Source: Rallus limicola
Lineage: Eukaryota; Chordata; Aves; Gruiformes; Rallidae
Length of the DNA stretch: 64,000 bases
Assembly: GCA_022605955.1 (NCBI GenBank)
Contig: JAKCOZ010000005.1
Location: 52,763,762 to 52,827,761 of the forward strand
Direction: 5' to 3'
Shown here piece by piece: positions 27,295 to 38,700 of the stretch. The notes beneath the pieces were generated by a model, which worked only from the letters and a program-made list of their open reading frames with translations, made no database searches and was not told the origin of the DNA. Position 1 is the stretch's first letter; the number at the start of each line of letters is the position of its first letter. Both the position numbers and the translations under genes were made by a program.

Positions 27295-28476
27295 ACAAGC
27301 ATGAAACTCAAGCGGCAGATGTATAAAGAGCATCTCTTCCAGCAAGGAATACTGAAGCAGCTCATTTTGTCATTTCTTCTGGGTCTAGACTAAACAGGGG
27401 CTGTTAAGCCAATGTGCTGTAGCTGCCTGTGAGTACAAAGGCTGCCTTTCTGAGTCAGGATGAAGCCTGTTTTCCAGTGGAGGTTTGCCAGTGAAAGGCA
27501 GAACCTCAGCAGGACCTTAGAAATGCAGCCCTCAGAAAACCTCTCTGCCGTTATTGCTTCACCAAACTGCTAAAAATATTGAATGGAAAATGCATGTATT
27601 AAGGAAATGAGGTAGATTTGGGCTTTCTGAGCTGGATGACTTCCAGTTTTCATCAGCTTCCCGGAATCTTTGCTGTGAAAATGAAGAGCTCCTTGTAAAT
27701 CTCAGAAACCTGTCAGTGTTTTTCCTCTCATGTGGCCATGCTGGGTCACGGGGTATGACACGCAGGGAGACTTGTCAACGTTGAGCACCAAGTATAGAGC
27801 TTATGACTGTTGGGATCACTTGAGGCAAATGCTCAAAACACGAGACCAAACCACAACTTTCTCAGAGAATTATCCTGTGGGCACGGCCGGAGAAGAGCCA
27901 AGTGGCTGAGTCTGCTAATGTGCTGGTCCACCAGCCCTGCTCTAAGGGGGACATGTGGGGCCATCTTCTGAGCCTTGGCAAGGGAAGAGCTTGGAGAAAT
28001 CTTTGGTCATGGGAGGTCCTAATTTTTTTTAAATGATCTCCACATAGCCAGAGTGCCCAAGCAAGTGAAAGCAGATTAACATCACGTTATAGAAAATGAA
28101 AGTTTTGGATTCCACATTGTTGGAAAGAAGTCAGGAGCAGCCAGTATACCAACTGCAGGAAGAGACAGCAGGCACTCTTAATGGGTTTAACATGCAATGT
28201 AGAGAAGCCAAAGGGCTGGAGGTTTGCCTTGGGTGGTTAAAACTGTACTTTCTCAGCGAGAGGCAGGCAGTTCAATGCCCTTTATGTATAGAGAGGCCCT
28301 CTGGGAGGAGGCAGCAAGCACAGAGTGCTCTTGCACCTGCAGAAGCTCCTGCCATCTTGCTGAGTATCACGCCTGAACCAGCTAGCAGGCATTTCAGTGC
28401 TGTCTGCAGCATGTCTGAGGAGTGGCAGAGTGGCTGGTAGTCTGGTCTGCAGAGCTGGCCTTGCCTTGTAGCTGTG

Positions 28477-29088
28477 TGTCGTGCTTCAGCCCCAGCTGGC
28501 AGCTGAGCACCATGTAGCTGCTTGCTCTCTTCCCATCAGGGGGGAAGGAGGAGAGGGGAAGGGAAGGTAGAAAAGAAAACGGGGATACAAAGGCAGACCT
28601 CTTGGGAAGGGATAAGGACAGTTTACTTGGACAGCAGAAAGAGAGAGATAACAAGAACAGGACTTTATAGCAAAATGTACAAACTGGTGATACACAGTGC
28701 AGTTTGTCACCGAACCATTCAGCTCAGACCACCAACTGTACAGCTCAGAACTGTTCCAAAGCTGGACCATACTCGAGCTGCATGTCCTGGAGGTGCACAC
28801 CCCACCCCCACCATCCAGAATGTGGATATTCCATACCATGACATTTATGCTGAGCATGATGTCATGGTATGGAATATCCCTTTGGCTAGTTTGGGTCACC
28901 CGTCCTGACTCTGTCACCTCCCAGCTTCTCATTAGCAGGGCAGTGTGAGAAGCTGAGAAGTCCTTGACTGCTTGGCAACCACTAAACATCCGTGTGTTAT
29001 CAGCACTGTCCTAATCCTAAATCCCAAACACAGCACTAACCCAGCTACTAGAAAGAACATTAACTCTATCCCAGCCCAACCCAGGGCA
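28477..29088 (-). mobile_element. Solo LTR of an avian endogenous retrovirus, antisense to PRKCH
   Basis: Read on the minus strand, the element starts TGCCCTGGGTTGGGCTGGGA, followed by GATAGAGTTAATGTTCTTTC and GATAACACACGGATGTTTAG. These blocks are characteristic, in my recollection, of an LTR family very common in bird genomes. The far end, read on the plus strand, is TGTCGTGCTTCAGCCCCAGC, giving TG...CA ends and a length of about 612 bases, normal for a retroviral LTR. No gag, pol or env coding sequence flanks it, so it is a solo LTR left by recombination. I could not find a clear target-site duplication. The U3 part contains a perfect inverted repeat at 28824-28879. Divergence from the remembered family suggests an old copy. 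The family label was not checked against a repeat library. Confidence 0.82.
28824..28879. repeat. Perfect 21-bp inverted repeat inside the LTR
   Basis: The arms at 28824-28844 and 28859-28879 are exact reverse complements, separated by 14 bases. Inside the spacer, ATGCT and AGCAT at 28847-28857 pair again around one base, so the hairpin extends almost to its tip. On the minus strand, the transcription direction of this LTR, the spacer carries CAGCATAAATG where family members usually carry the TATA box. Confidence 0.93.
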
Positions 29089-30368
29089 CCATGTCTTGCC
29101 TCTGCTCCTCAGGCTCTCCATGAGGGACCGTAAGTAGCTCGCTCCATGTACGTGACTGTGTTTCTGCTGGCTCAGATGTAAGGAAGGTGTGTTTTGAGGT
29201 ATCCTAAAGCATGCCAGGAGGCAGCGGATGTTTTGGGGAGTGAGAAGAGGTTCAGAACAGGCATCTTCAAGCAGGTTCACCAGAATTCCCCTTCCAGTCT
29301 CACCTTTAGGGGCACCCTCCAACAGTCGGGCCTGCCCAGGACTGGAAAGGTGTTTGCTGCATTTAGAACCAAGCCAAGAATAAACTCTGCGTTTCAGCCA
29401 CACCATCACAGGTTCTTGGAAACAAGGCCTGCCTTCATGCTCGGAGGGCTTCCCTGTCTGCCAGCAACCACAGGGAAGAGCAACAGGAGCTTTGGCTGTA
29501 AATTGCCACTGAAAGCATACTGTCATGGGCGAGCATGTACAATACCTTTCCCTGTGCTCGCCTAAAGCCTTTCCAAGACGAGCCTTTGCCTGCATGCCTT
29601 AGGTGCCATTTTCAGTTCTCAGAAAGGAAAAAATACATGTCTTCTGCTGAGCACCCTTCCCAGAGTAAACACTGCAGCTTAAGACAGGCATGGGCACTGT
29701 TCTTGGCATCCACATTTCAGTGACTATTGGGTAGCTGGTGGGCCTGCTGGGAAGAGCAGCATCCTTACTTTTTGCTGGCTTGTGTTGGTGCGCTGTGTTG
29801 AAGCTGAAGAGAGAGGATGTGTGATCTTGCAATGCAGATCCGGAGCTGAAATTCAGGAAGCTGGCGTTCAGTCTTGGCTCTTGGGACACAGGCAAATTTC
29901 TTAGCCTCTACCTCTCACTTTCCCATCCATTCAAAAGAGACCAATAATACTTTTTCTTACCTCTTTAGGGCAGGATGTGACTCTGATTGCCTAGCACAAT
30001 GCATCATTGAACTTTCCACTACAATGGTGAAGTTGAGGGAGAGCAGTCTCAAGGTCCAGCTAGGCCTCTGGTGCTGGAGTGGGCTGTAGATATGACAGAG
30101 CACAACAGAGCAACAGACTGCCTGATTTTTCCTTTAAGGTCACAGACAGAAGATGATCAGGATCAAGCTGGATTCAGATTTCAGCTCAGCCATAGGTTTT
30201 CATACTGATATGGAGATGGCACCACCTGTATCGCCACCCTCTCCATTGCTCCCCCTTCCCAAGAAAATGAAAGGGCAAAATAGATCAAGTTCCAATATAG
30301 ATTTTATGAAGGACCCTCAGATGTATTTAGTTACTTGATCCTTATCTGGACATCTAAATGACTTTGAA

Positions 30369-30452
30369 ATTGGCTTTGTTTATGCCTTTAAGTTGTCCTC
30401 CATCTCAGTAATTGGCTTTGTTTATGCCTTTAAGTTGTCCTCCATCTCAGTA
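30369..30452. repeat. Exact 42-bp tandem duplication
   Basis: Two head-to-tail copies at 30369-30410 and 30411-30452 are identical over all 42 bases. Each starts ATTGGCTTTGTTTATGCC and ends CCATCTCAGTA. It is two copies only, not a longer array, and the unit is not low complexity. Exact identity suggests a recent slippage or repair event, or an assembly artefact. Confidence 0.95.
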
Positions 30453-31485
30453 AACCAGCGATGGTAACACTTCCCTGCCTCAGAGCTGCTGTGAGGACTC
30501 TGCAACTCTTGGCCCAATACCTGAGACAGTTCTAAAAAGGAATGGTGACCTGTTTGTACTGCACAGAGCTCCCATCATAGCTGCTTTCTTCCATCAGCAG
30601 TGGTGCCTAGAGCTTGCCTGGCAGCTGAAAAGCAGAGGTGCTCTGAGCTGGTGTGTATTTTTAGGAAGGCACTGCCAGAGTCTGCAGATGACCTCGTGCT
30701 TTCTGGTCATGTTCCTGACAGCGCTGCTGATTCTGGGCTGTTCCCTGAGGCAATCTCAAGGTTGGGCAAGCTGATAAGCTTTATAAGGGCTCTTGTCATT
30801 TTGGCAGCTTTGCTTTTGATGAGGAGCTCCCAGGCTGTTAGAGGTGACGTATGTGCCTTTTTGCAGCTGGTACAGTATGGTGTTTGGCTGCGGGTCTCTT
30901 GTGACAGTGACAAGGAGGTCTCTACCCCAGTGAGCACTATGGTGCACGCTCACTTCTTTAATTAGTGTGGTCCTGCTGGAGTTGGTGCACCTGGGAGGAC
31001 TTTAAGACTTTGTCCTATGAGGGAGGCATCCTGTGATGGCTGAAGATTCCCCCTGCCCACGTGGCACGGTGTCAGCGGGGAGTTTTGTTTCTTCTCAGCT
31101 TGCGTAACATTGCAGGTGGGGTTTATTAGTCAGGCTTGCCTCCACACAGACAAGTCTGGGATATCCCCCCCACCTTAGCAGAAGAGAGGGATCTGCTGTC
31201 CCTCTGAAGAGGCTTCGCACACCTCCCAGCTTTGTCTGAGTGCTCCCAGCAGGGTGCTTTGCTGAGTCAGAGCGTGTCCCTTGCCGTGCTTTTTGCTGCA
31301 TCACAACATGGTTACGCAATTTGACAGCTCTGGCAACCTCTGCTCCAGTGAGTCCCAGAGCTAAATGAGCAGGAGCTCTGCCAGTCAGGCTTGTGGTGTG
31401 TTTGGAAAGCCATGTGGGCGAACTCGTATAGCACCTGTCTGTATGACATGCAGTTGGGCAGAATGGCATTTGTTCCTCCCTTTGA

Positions 31486-32659
<1,174 letters not shown>

Positions 32660-32848
32660 ATCCTGCAGGAGATGCTGTATGGCCCTGATGTAGACTGGTG
32701 GGCCATGGGCGTGCTGCTGTACGAGATGCTCTGCGGCCACGCGCCCTTCGAGGCAGAGAACGAGGATGACCTCTTCGAGGCCATTCTGAACGATGAAGTC
32801 GTCTACCCAACGTGGCTCCAGCAGGACGCAGTGGCAATCCTCAAAGCG
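32660..32848 (+). CDS. PRKCH: PRKCH coding exon 3 of 5 in window: kinase C-lobe
   Basis: The exon encodes exactly 63 residues, from [10 protein letters not shown] to DAVAILKA, in phase 0 at both ends (acceptor CCTCAG, donor GTGAGT). It forms the kinase C-lobe core. The helix F Asp of [15 protein letters not shown] is the codon at 32693-32695, and the acidic stretch [20 protein letters not shown] matches PKC eta closely. The usual epsilon sequence reads DNEDDLFESILHDDVLYP as I recall it. GC content, especially CpG, is clearly higher than in the flanking introns, as is common for bird coding exons. Because the length is a multiple of three, skipping this exon would keep the frame but remove the helix F core and abolish kinase folding. 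The last segment, [10 protein letters not shown], is the least conserved part. Confidence 0.97.
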
Positions 32849-35349
32849 GTGAGTTCTCTTGGCTGTTTGAGTGCTTTCAGTCCTGGCTTTCTTCAGCCTA
32901 AATCTAGCAAAAGAAAACAAGGTTGGTGCATGGGCACTCAGAAATCGTGGTTACATGTCTGTAACCTGACCCTCCTGTTATCTTGGATTGAAGGGTAAAC
33001 AAAACAAACAAATATCCTGCCCCACTTAGGTGTGTTTGCATAGCTACGTCCTTTCTGCGGTTCAGCTGCCAACTTGGCAGGCAGAGCATGTGCCTGTCTG
33101 TGTGTCTGGGCATTCCCCTGCTGACTTGATGATTTACAACATATGGTCACCTTCCAGAGCAGAAGCAGCAGGTATACAGGGTGTTTAATCTGTAGTGAAC
33201 ATAGACGATTGCCATTCGACTGGAGTGGTGAGAAGTGGTCTTCACGATGGTCCTTTATTCTGGCTGCTGGTAATATTAACCATGCCCCAGGGATTGCTGT
33301 CTGACGGCATGCAAAGATGGGATTTTGATTTTTGTGTGGTTAGGAGGGGAAAAAAAGTGGGGCTGTACAGCAAACAGCCTGAAGAGAGCTGTTGCTGGCT
33401 ACACTTAGTCCTTGTTCTACCATCTATTCCTGAATTTTCCCAGGAGCCCTCCTATCTGCATGCCTCACATCTTCCCCCGTGCCATGGGAGTGAAGCTTTT
33501 TAAGATTTCAGGCTGTGCATGTACAGTGCTTAGTGTGCTGGCACTGCCTGGCTTTACTGTAATGAATCAAAAGGTGATTAAATGACGAGGGTGTTAACCT
33601 CTGAAACAGAAGACCTGACTAGGCCAATCTGATACTGACTTCTTCCTGCCCCCCATCAATTCACTTAATGTCTGTAAGCACCGTTTGGAGAGAGAAGGAT
33701 CAGAGTATTTCCTTTCCTGGGGAACAAAGATGTGTCTAAGACTGGATACTACTAAATATTGTGGTGATAGAGGATCTAAGAAACGTTTGGATAAGATAGT
33801 AGCTTATAATAACTTGTGGAGAGCGGACTCAAAGAAATGGGTTAACGAGCGATGGGACCATTTAAAGGAAAGGGGAGAGTTTGTTTTCATCAGATCTTTA
33901 GTAGCAAGAGTCTGGAGGTTTTCTGCTGTAAGATTTCCGTTGGATGTAAGCTGAGCAGCTGAAAATGCATCTAAATAATTCCATAGAAATCAACTGAGAA
34001 TAGAATCCACTTCTTGAGGAGGGATAGGGTTGTGCTTTGAAATCACAAGTGGTTGTCAGGAGTGATTGTTTGTCATGCTGAGAGCCCTCTTAGGTTTTGG
34101 AAATAACCTGAAACATATTTAAAATATATATTAAAAAAGGTGACATTTAGACTCATTGGAGTTTCTGGAGCAACGTTCATGTTGTTGAATTGGGGCTCTT
34201 GAGTGCCTGAGCTAATTCATCTTCTTCAGTGACAGGAAATAGCAGAGTGGATTTGTTGCAGGTATCTTGCATAAGTATGAGATGGAGGTAAAATAGGATC
34301 AGATGGATGCTCACTGTAACAGGAATTTCAGGGTATAATCAAATACAGTTTGTGGTTTTGCCTCTTGATGAAATGTTAATTTTCCTAATTCTGATAGGAA
34401 CCTCACAGAAAGAGCCAGTGCAAGCTGCAGTCACCCCAGGGCGCTCTAGCTGGTGTTCAGCACCTACCTTCCAACATCAGGTCCCTTCTGTGATTAAAAA
34501 GCAAGCAGCAAGAAGAGAGGCACTGGAGAAAGAGGGCCAGAATTGAGGAGGGACCTAAGAATTTAAACAGAGAGCGACCGAGCATCTCCACAACCACACA
34601 GTCGCATTAGAGATTGCTGGTTACTTGCTTGAAAAAGGTCTCCCCTCCAGGCACTCTGCACTATCATGTGGTGCTGCTGGAACCCAAATGAAAGTAAAAC
34701 CGCCTCTCTGAAATGCACACACATTGCCTGAGGGAAGCACTACCCTCCTCTGCTTCGGGGAAAAGGCTGAAATTTAGGGCATTAACCAAGGACCTTGTGA
34801 TTAACCGGTGGGAAGTTGCAGCTGGTATTTTTACTGGACATTCAGTTCTTTGGTGTTTCTGTGCCCTGGATGGCTGCTACCTAGAGGTGACTTTGCATCA
34901 TGTTTTATAGCACTGATGATAGTTTGCTCTACAGCCTGAGTTCCTGCAACCTCATAGCAGTCGCTTTTGTCTTCAAGAGCTGTTCACTAAAGAGCACCTC
35001 ATTTCCTCCTCCCTTTCTTATGCTGAGGTTTGAGAGGCATCAGAGCATGTGGGCTTTAACAGGAAGGAAACATCCTGTCATGAGATTGTGTGGGGCTCTT
35101 GATTAAAATATAAAAAATCCACACACTTTGATTTCTTTTGAATGATAACAGATGTGGACACTGCTGAGGCATTATATTTGCAGTGTATTGATAATGTTTA
35201 GTCAGTATTTTTAGATGTCAGTATAATACAGAGTGGTGAACATGGCTTCTTTGTTCCCTTATAGCTATTCTGTGAAGGAAGACAGTGGATTTTCTAGCTG
35301 CTAAACACATAGTTGTTTTTTTTCTCACAGACTTCTGATGCTTGATATG

Positions 35350-35722
35350 GTGAGAGAGTTGGCTTGTTTCTCCTGGAGAAGAAAAGGTTCTGGGGAGACC
35401 TTACAGATGCCTTCCAGTACCTGAAGGCGTTCCAAGAAAGCTGGAAAGGGACTGGTTACAAGGGCATGGAGTGATAGGACAAGGAGTGATGGCCCTAAAC
35501 TGAAAGAGGGAAGATTTGGATTAGGTATTGGGAAGAACTTCTTCTCTATGCACTGAAAGAGTTTGCCCAGAGAAACTGTGTCTGTCCCTCCCTGGTAGTG
35601 TACAAGGCCAGGTTGGATTGGGCTTTGGGCAACCAAAGGAGGGTGTCCCTGCCCATGGCAGGGTGTTAGAATGAGTTGGGCCTTGAGGTCCCTTCCAACC
35701 CAAACCATTCTGTGATTCTAAT
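35350..35722 (+). mobile_element. CR1 LINE 3' fragment, same strand as PRKCH
   Basis: The recognisable blocks, in CR1 order, are CTGGAGAAGAAAAGGTTCTG, GGGACTGGTTACAAGGGCAT, AGATTTGGATTAGGTATTGG, CAAGGCCAGGTTGGATTGGG and GAGGTCCCTTCCAACCCAAA, with the terminus CCATTCTGTGATTCTAATG. It is 5'-truncated, has frame breaks and is not functional. The ending ACCCAAACCATTCTGTGA groups it with the copies at 52.9 and 59.9 kb. Confidence 0.92.
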
Positions 35723-38700
35723 GTTATTTTTCTTAGATACAGTATTATTACTGTGTGAGCATCTTCTAATCACTAGTGTCTTTACCTCCAACAAAATGTG
35801 AACTTGAGCTTCCTGATTTACAACTGTGATGGTGCTTTCCAACCCGTGATATTAGGAACTCTCACTTGTGTACCCTGCCCTGTCTGAATGTGTCACTGGG
35901 GAGTTTACATATTGATGGTTCAGGTCAGGCAGAGAGGATTTCAACTGAGGTGTCTCCTGCTTGTGTGAGCAAGTTGAACCAGGCATGGATTTGTTTGTGG
36001 GAGGCAAAAAAAAAAAGAAGGTACAGAAAATGAGAATTGCTGCTGAATGGATTCAGACCACTTCAGCTCATTCTAAACTTAAGTATTGCTTTGATTTTGA
36101 TTCCCTCCTCCTCCAAAAAAAAAAAGCTTTCTCCATGGCCCTACCTGAATGCATTCACAAGGAGTTTACGCCAGAGGAGCTATTGGCTCTGTGTCTGTAA
36201 AAGAAATTCTTTCAAATACTCTCTGCCATCAGCTGACAGAGCAGTCACCACTGCCTGATGATGAAGAGACTGAGAAAGAAAAACTGTGAGCAAGCAGAGA
36301 GCAGAGACTGCTGCACCGTATCTCTTACAGTTGGAGCGCAGCTGGAGTTTGCTTTGCTACAGTGTGTTGGTGCTCTGAATTTGTAAATTGCCGCTAGCAA
36401 AAGGTGCTTGAGTTAAGGCAGGTGGCTTTCCAGGCAGGCAGAGGCTTTGGGATTCAGCTGAGTGAATTGCAAGATGAAATACAATCCTCTCGTTTCCCAT
36501 AAGCGGGGTGGTATTTTGGCAGCGTGTTTCACTCGCTTCTCTCTATGACTTTCTCCAAAGTAATCCAATCACACTGCCTTGCTCACAGTCAGGCTTAGCT
36601 GGGGGTGGGGGGGCAGGGAGAATGAAGGGACACAGGGAAAATCAGGTTTCAAAAGCCTGTGGTGAATTGAGAAGCAAATTCGCAGGAAAAGCTGCAAGGA
36701 TTTTCCTTTCCAAGTCTGGTTTCAGATGAGGAGAGAAGGACTCAGCCTACTGAGTCGCTTCATGAATTGATGATCTGAAGTACCAATGGTTGGCCCAAAG
36801 GCTCGGAAATTTGGATGAGCAATTTGCAGTTTAACTGTTTTCACTCTCAGAGCCAGGTAACAGCCGGGGCTAGCAGCATCTCCCCAGGGAAGTGTTAGCA
36901 TTGCCCTGCCTCCTGCACCCTGGGTTTCTGAACTGTCACAGCTGAGTCTGCTGAGCCAAGGGCTTTCGTGTGCCAACGTCCAGTCTTGACATGAGCTCTG
37001 AAACACCTAGCTGAAATGCTGCTTCCAAAAGCCAGGCTTGGGCAGCCTTGCCTGTAGCTGGATGTTTTGGAGACACAAACAAGACCAAAGGCTGTTCTCC
37101 CTCCAATTGGTTAAAAATGTGTATTTTCAAGAAAATATGAACTGAGTTAAGAGACTGACTGGGCAAAATTGGTTATGTTCCACTCTGTGTGGTCTTCATG
37201 TGAAAAATAAACACCAGGCAAGGAAAGGGGAAGGTGCAGAGGAAATTGGCTGTGGTTTTAGCAGCCTCCACTCCTGCCCAGTGCAGGTAGAACAGTACAG
37301 GGAATCCAAATACTGATGGATTAGTACAAAGAGTGAGAGGAATTGAAAGGGCAGGGAGCTCAGCAGAGAGCAAACACGACCCATAGCTCAGAGAAGAATG
37401 ATGTCAGCAATATAGTACCAAGAATACAGAAGAAAAACTTGAAACTGAACTGTTTTTCTAGAAAACAGCCTGGAAGTGATGCTGACTCAGAAGTTGAATA
37501 CTCTGGCTTAGTGAACTCTCTGCTGCTTTGTGTAACTGTGTTTGCTTCCCCCGCCCAGATACTCCCTGCACCCCAACACCAGCACTGAAGTGTAACACAC
37601 ACAGACATACTCCCCATCCTCCTTTAGACTTTGCTCTCACAGACTTACTTAAAATCCCCTTTGCATTGCCAGGTGAACAGGAAGGGGCTGTTGTGCCTGG
37701 GAATTAGTGCTTCAGACTCAGCCACAGGGGCATTGATGCTGTGTGGGTCAGCAGGAGCCAGGTCCTGTTCTGATAACCTGTGTTTTATGGACCCATTTTT
37801 TGGTGCCAGAGCACAAGGTGAGGGAGTTGCAATTTCTTTCCCAGATTCTGCCAGCAGCTTTGCATGGTTTTTGGGAGAAGCCAGAGGGGGAATGGTCAAA
37901 TGTGTCACAGTTTAAATCCCCTTTGTCCCCAGACAGCCTTGAAGCCTGATCTGGAAGCCAAAAAAGCTTTGATCTAGAAAGGAAAAGCCTCTTCTCCCAT
38001 TCCTGTGACAGAAGCTCAAGTCACAGACTGAAACCCAGAAACTAGAGCTTTTCAGTGAGTTCCCTGGGTTTTTTGGCTAGCACACACCAAGGACTCATCT
38101 GCAGTGTAACTTATCCCCCTTTGCTAGGAGGCAGCACACATGGGCTTTCCCAGAGAGCAGGAAAAGGGCTCAGGAATATTGCAGTGCAGACAGCAACCAG
38201 CCATTTCATCTTCAGTAGGAGAATGGTAGGGGGGCTCTTCCCCAACAGCTCAGTCAATTTTCATCTTGTGAGTTAGAGTAACAACTCAAAACTTTTTGCA
38301 GAAGTTGGTCATTCCTTTGCCACCTAGAAGAGTGAATATGAGGCTGCCTTAGGTCCCTCACTCCCTCAGGTAACCATCAGACACAAAAGACTTCCCCACC
38401 AAGGTACCTGGAGTGAGAAGTGTGTTGCTCCAACAGCAATTTCTCCTGAGTTCATGGGGAGAAGCCTGTAGATGATTGGTTTGGGTATTTACTTTTTGCC
38501 ATTCCGAAGAAATACTGAGGAACTTGGAGTATATGTGAGGTCAGGGCAGAAGGCAGCCCAGCCTGGGTGGGTGCTGCAGAACAGCTCCAGCAGAGCCCTT
38601 GGACACTGGCTGTGCTCCGTGTACATACCATAACAGGCTGAGGAGGAAAGAGATTGGAGAGAGACAGAGAAGAAATGTCCCTAGGGCAGTCCACCCAGGC

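Noticed and set aside
27272..27400. Possible reversed processed retrocopy beginning with a T23 tract
   Set aside because: The adjacent short frame (MKLKRQMYKEHLFQQG...) matches no gene that I know, there is no target-site duplication, and CR1-based bird genomes rarely make poly(A) retrocopies.
29017..29595. Longest open frame in the window (192 codons, minus strand)
   Set aside because: It runs out of the solo LTR into unique intron sequence, has no recognisable domain, and has a mixed composition typical of chance frames.
33685..33954. 89-codon plus-strand frame with a Lys/Arg/Trp-rich product
   Set aside because: It looks more protein-like than its neighbours, but I recognise no family and see no flanking splice sites or retrocopy features. 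A protein database search would decide.
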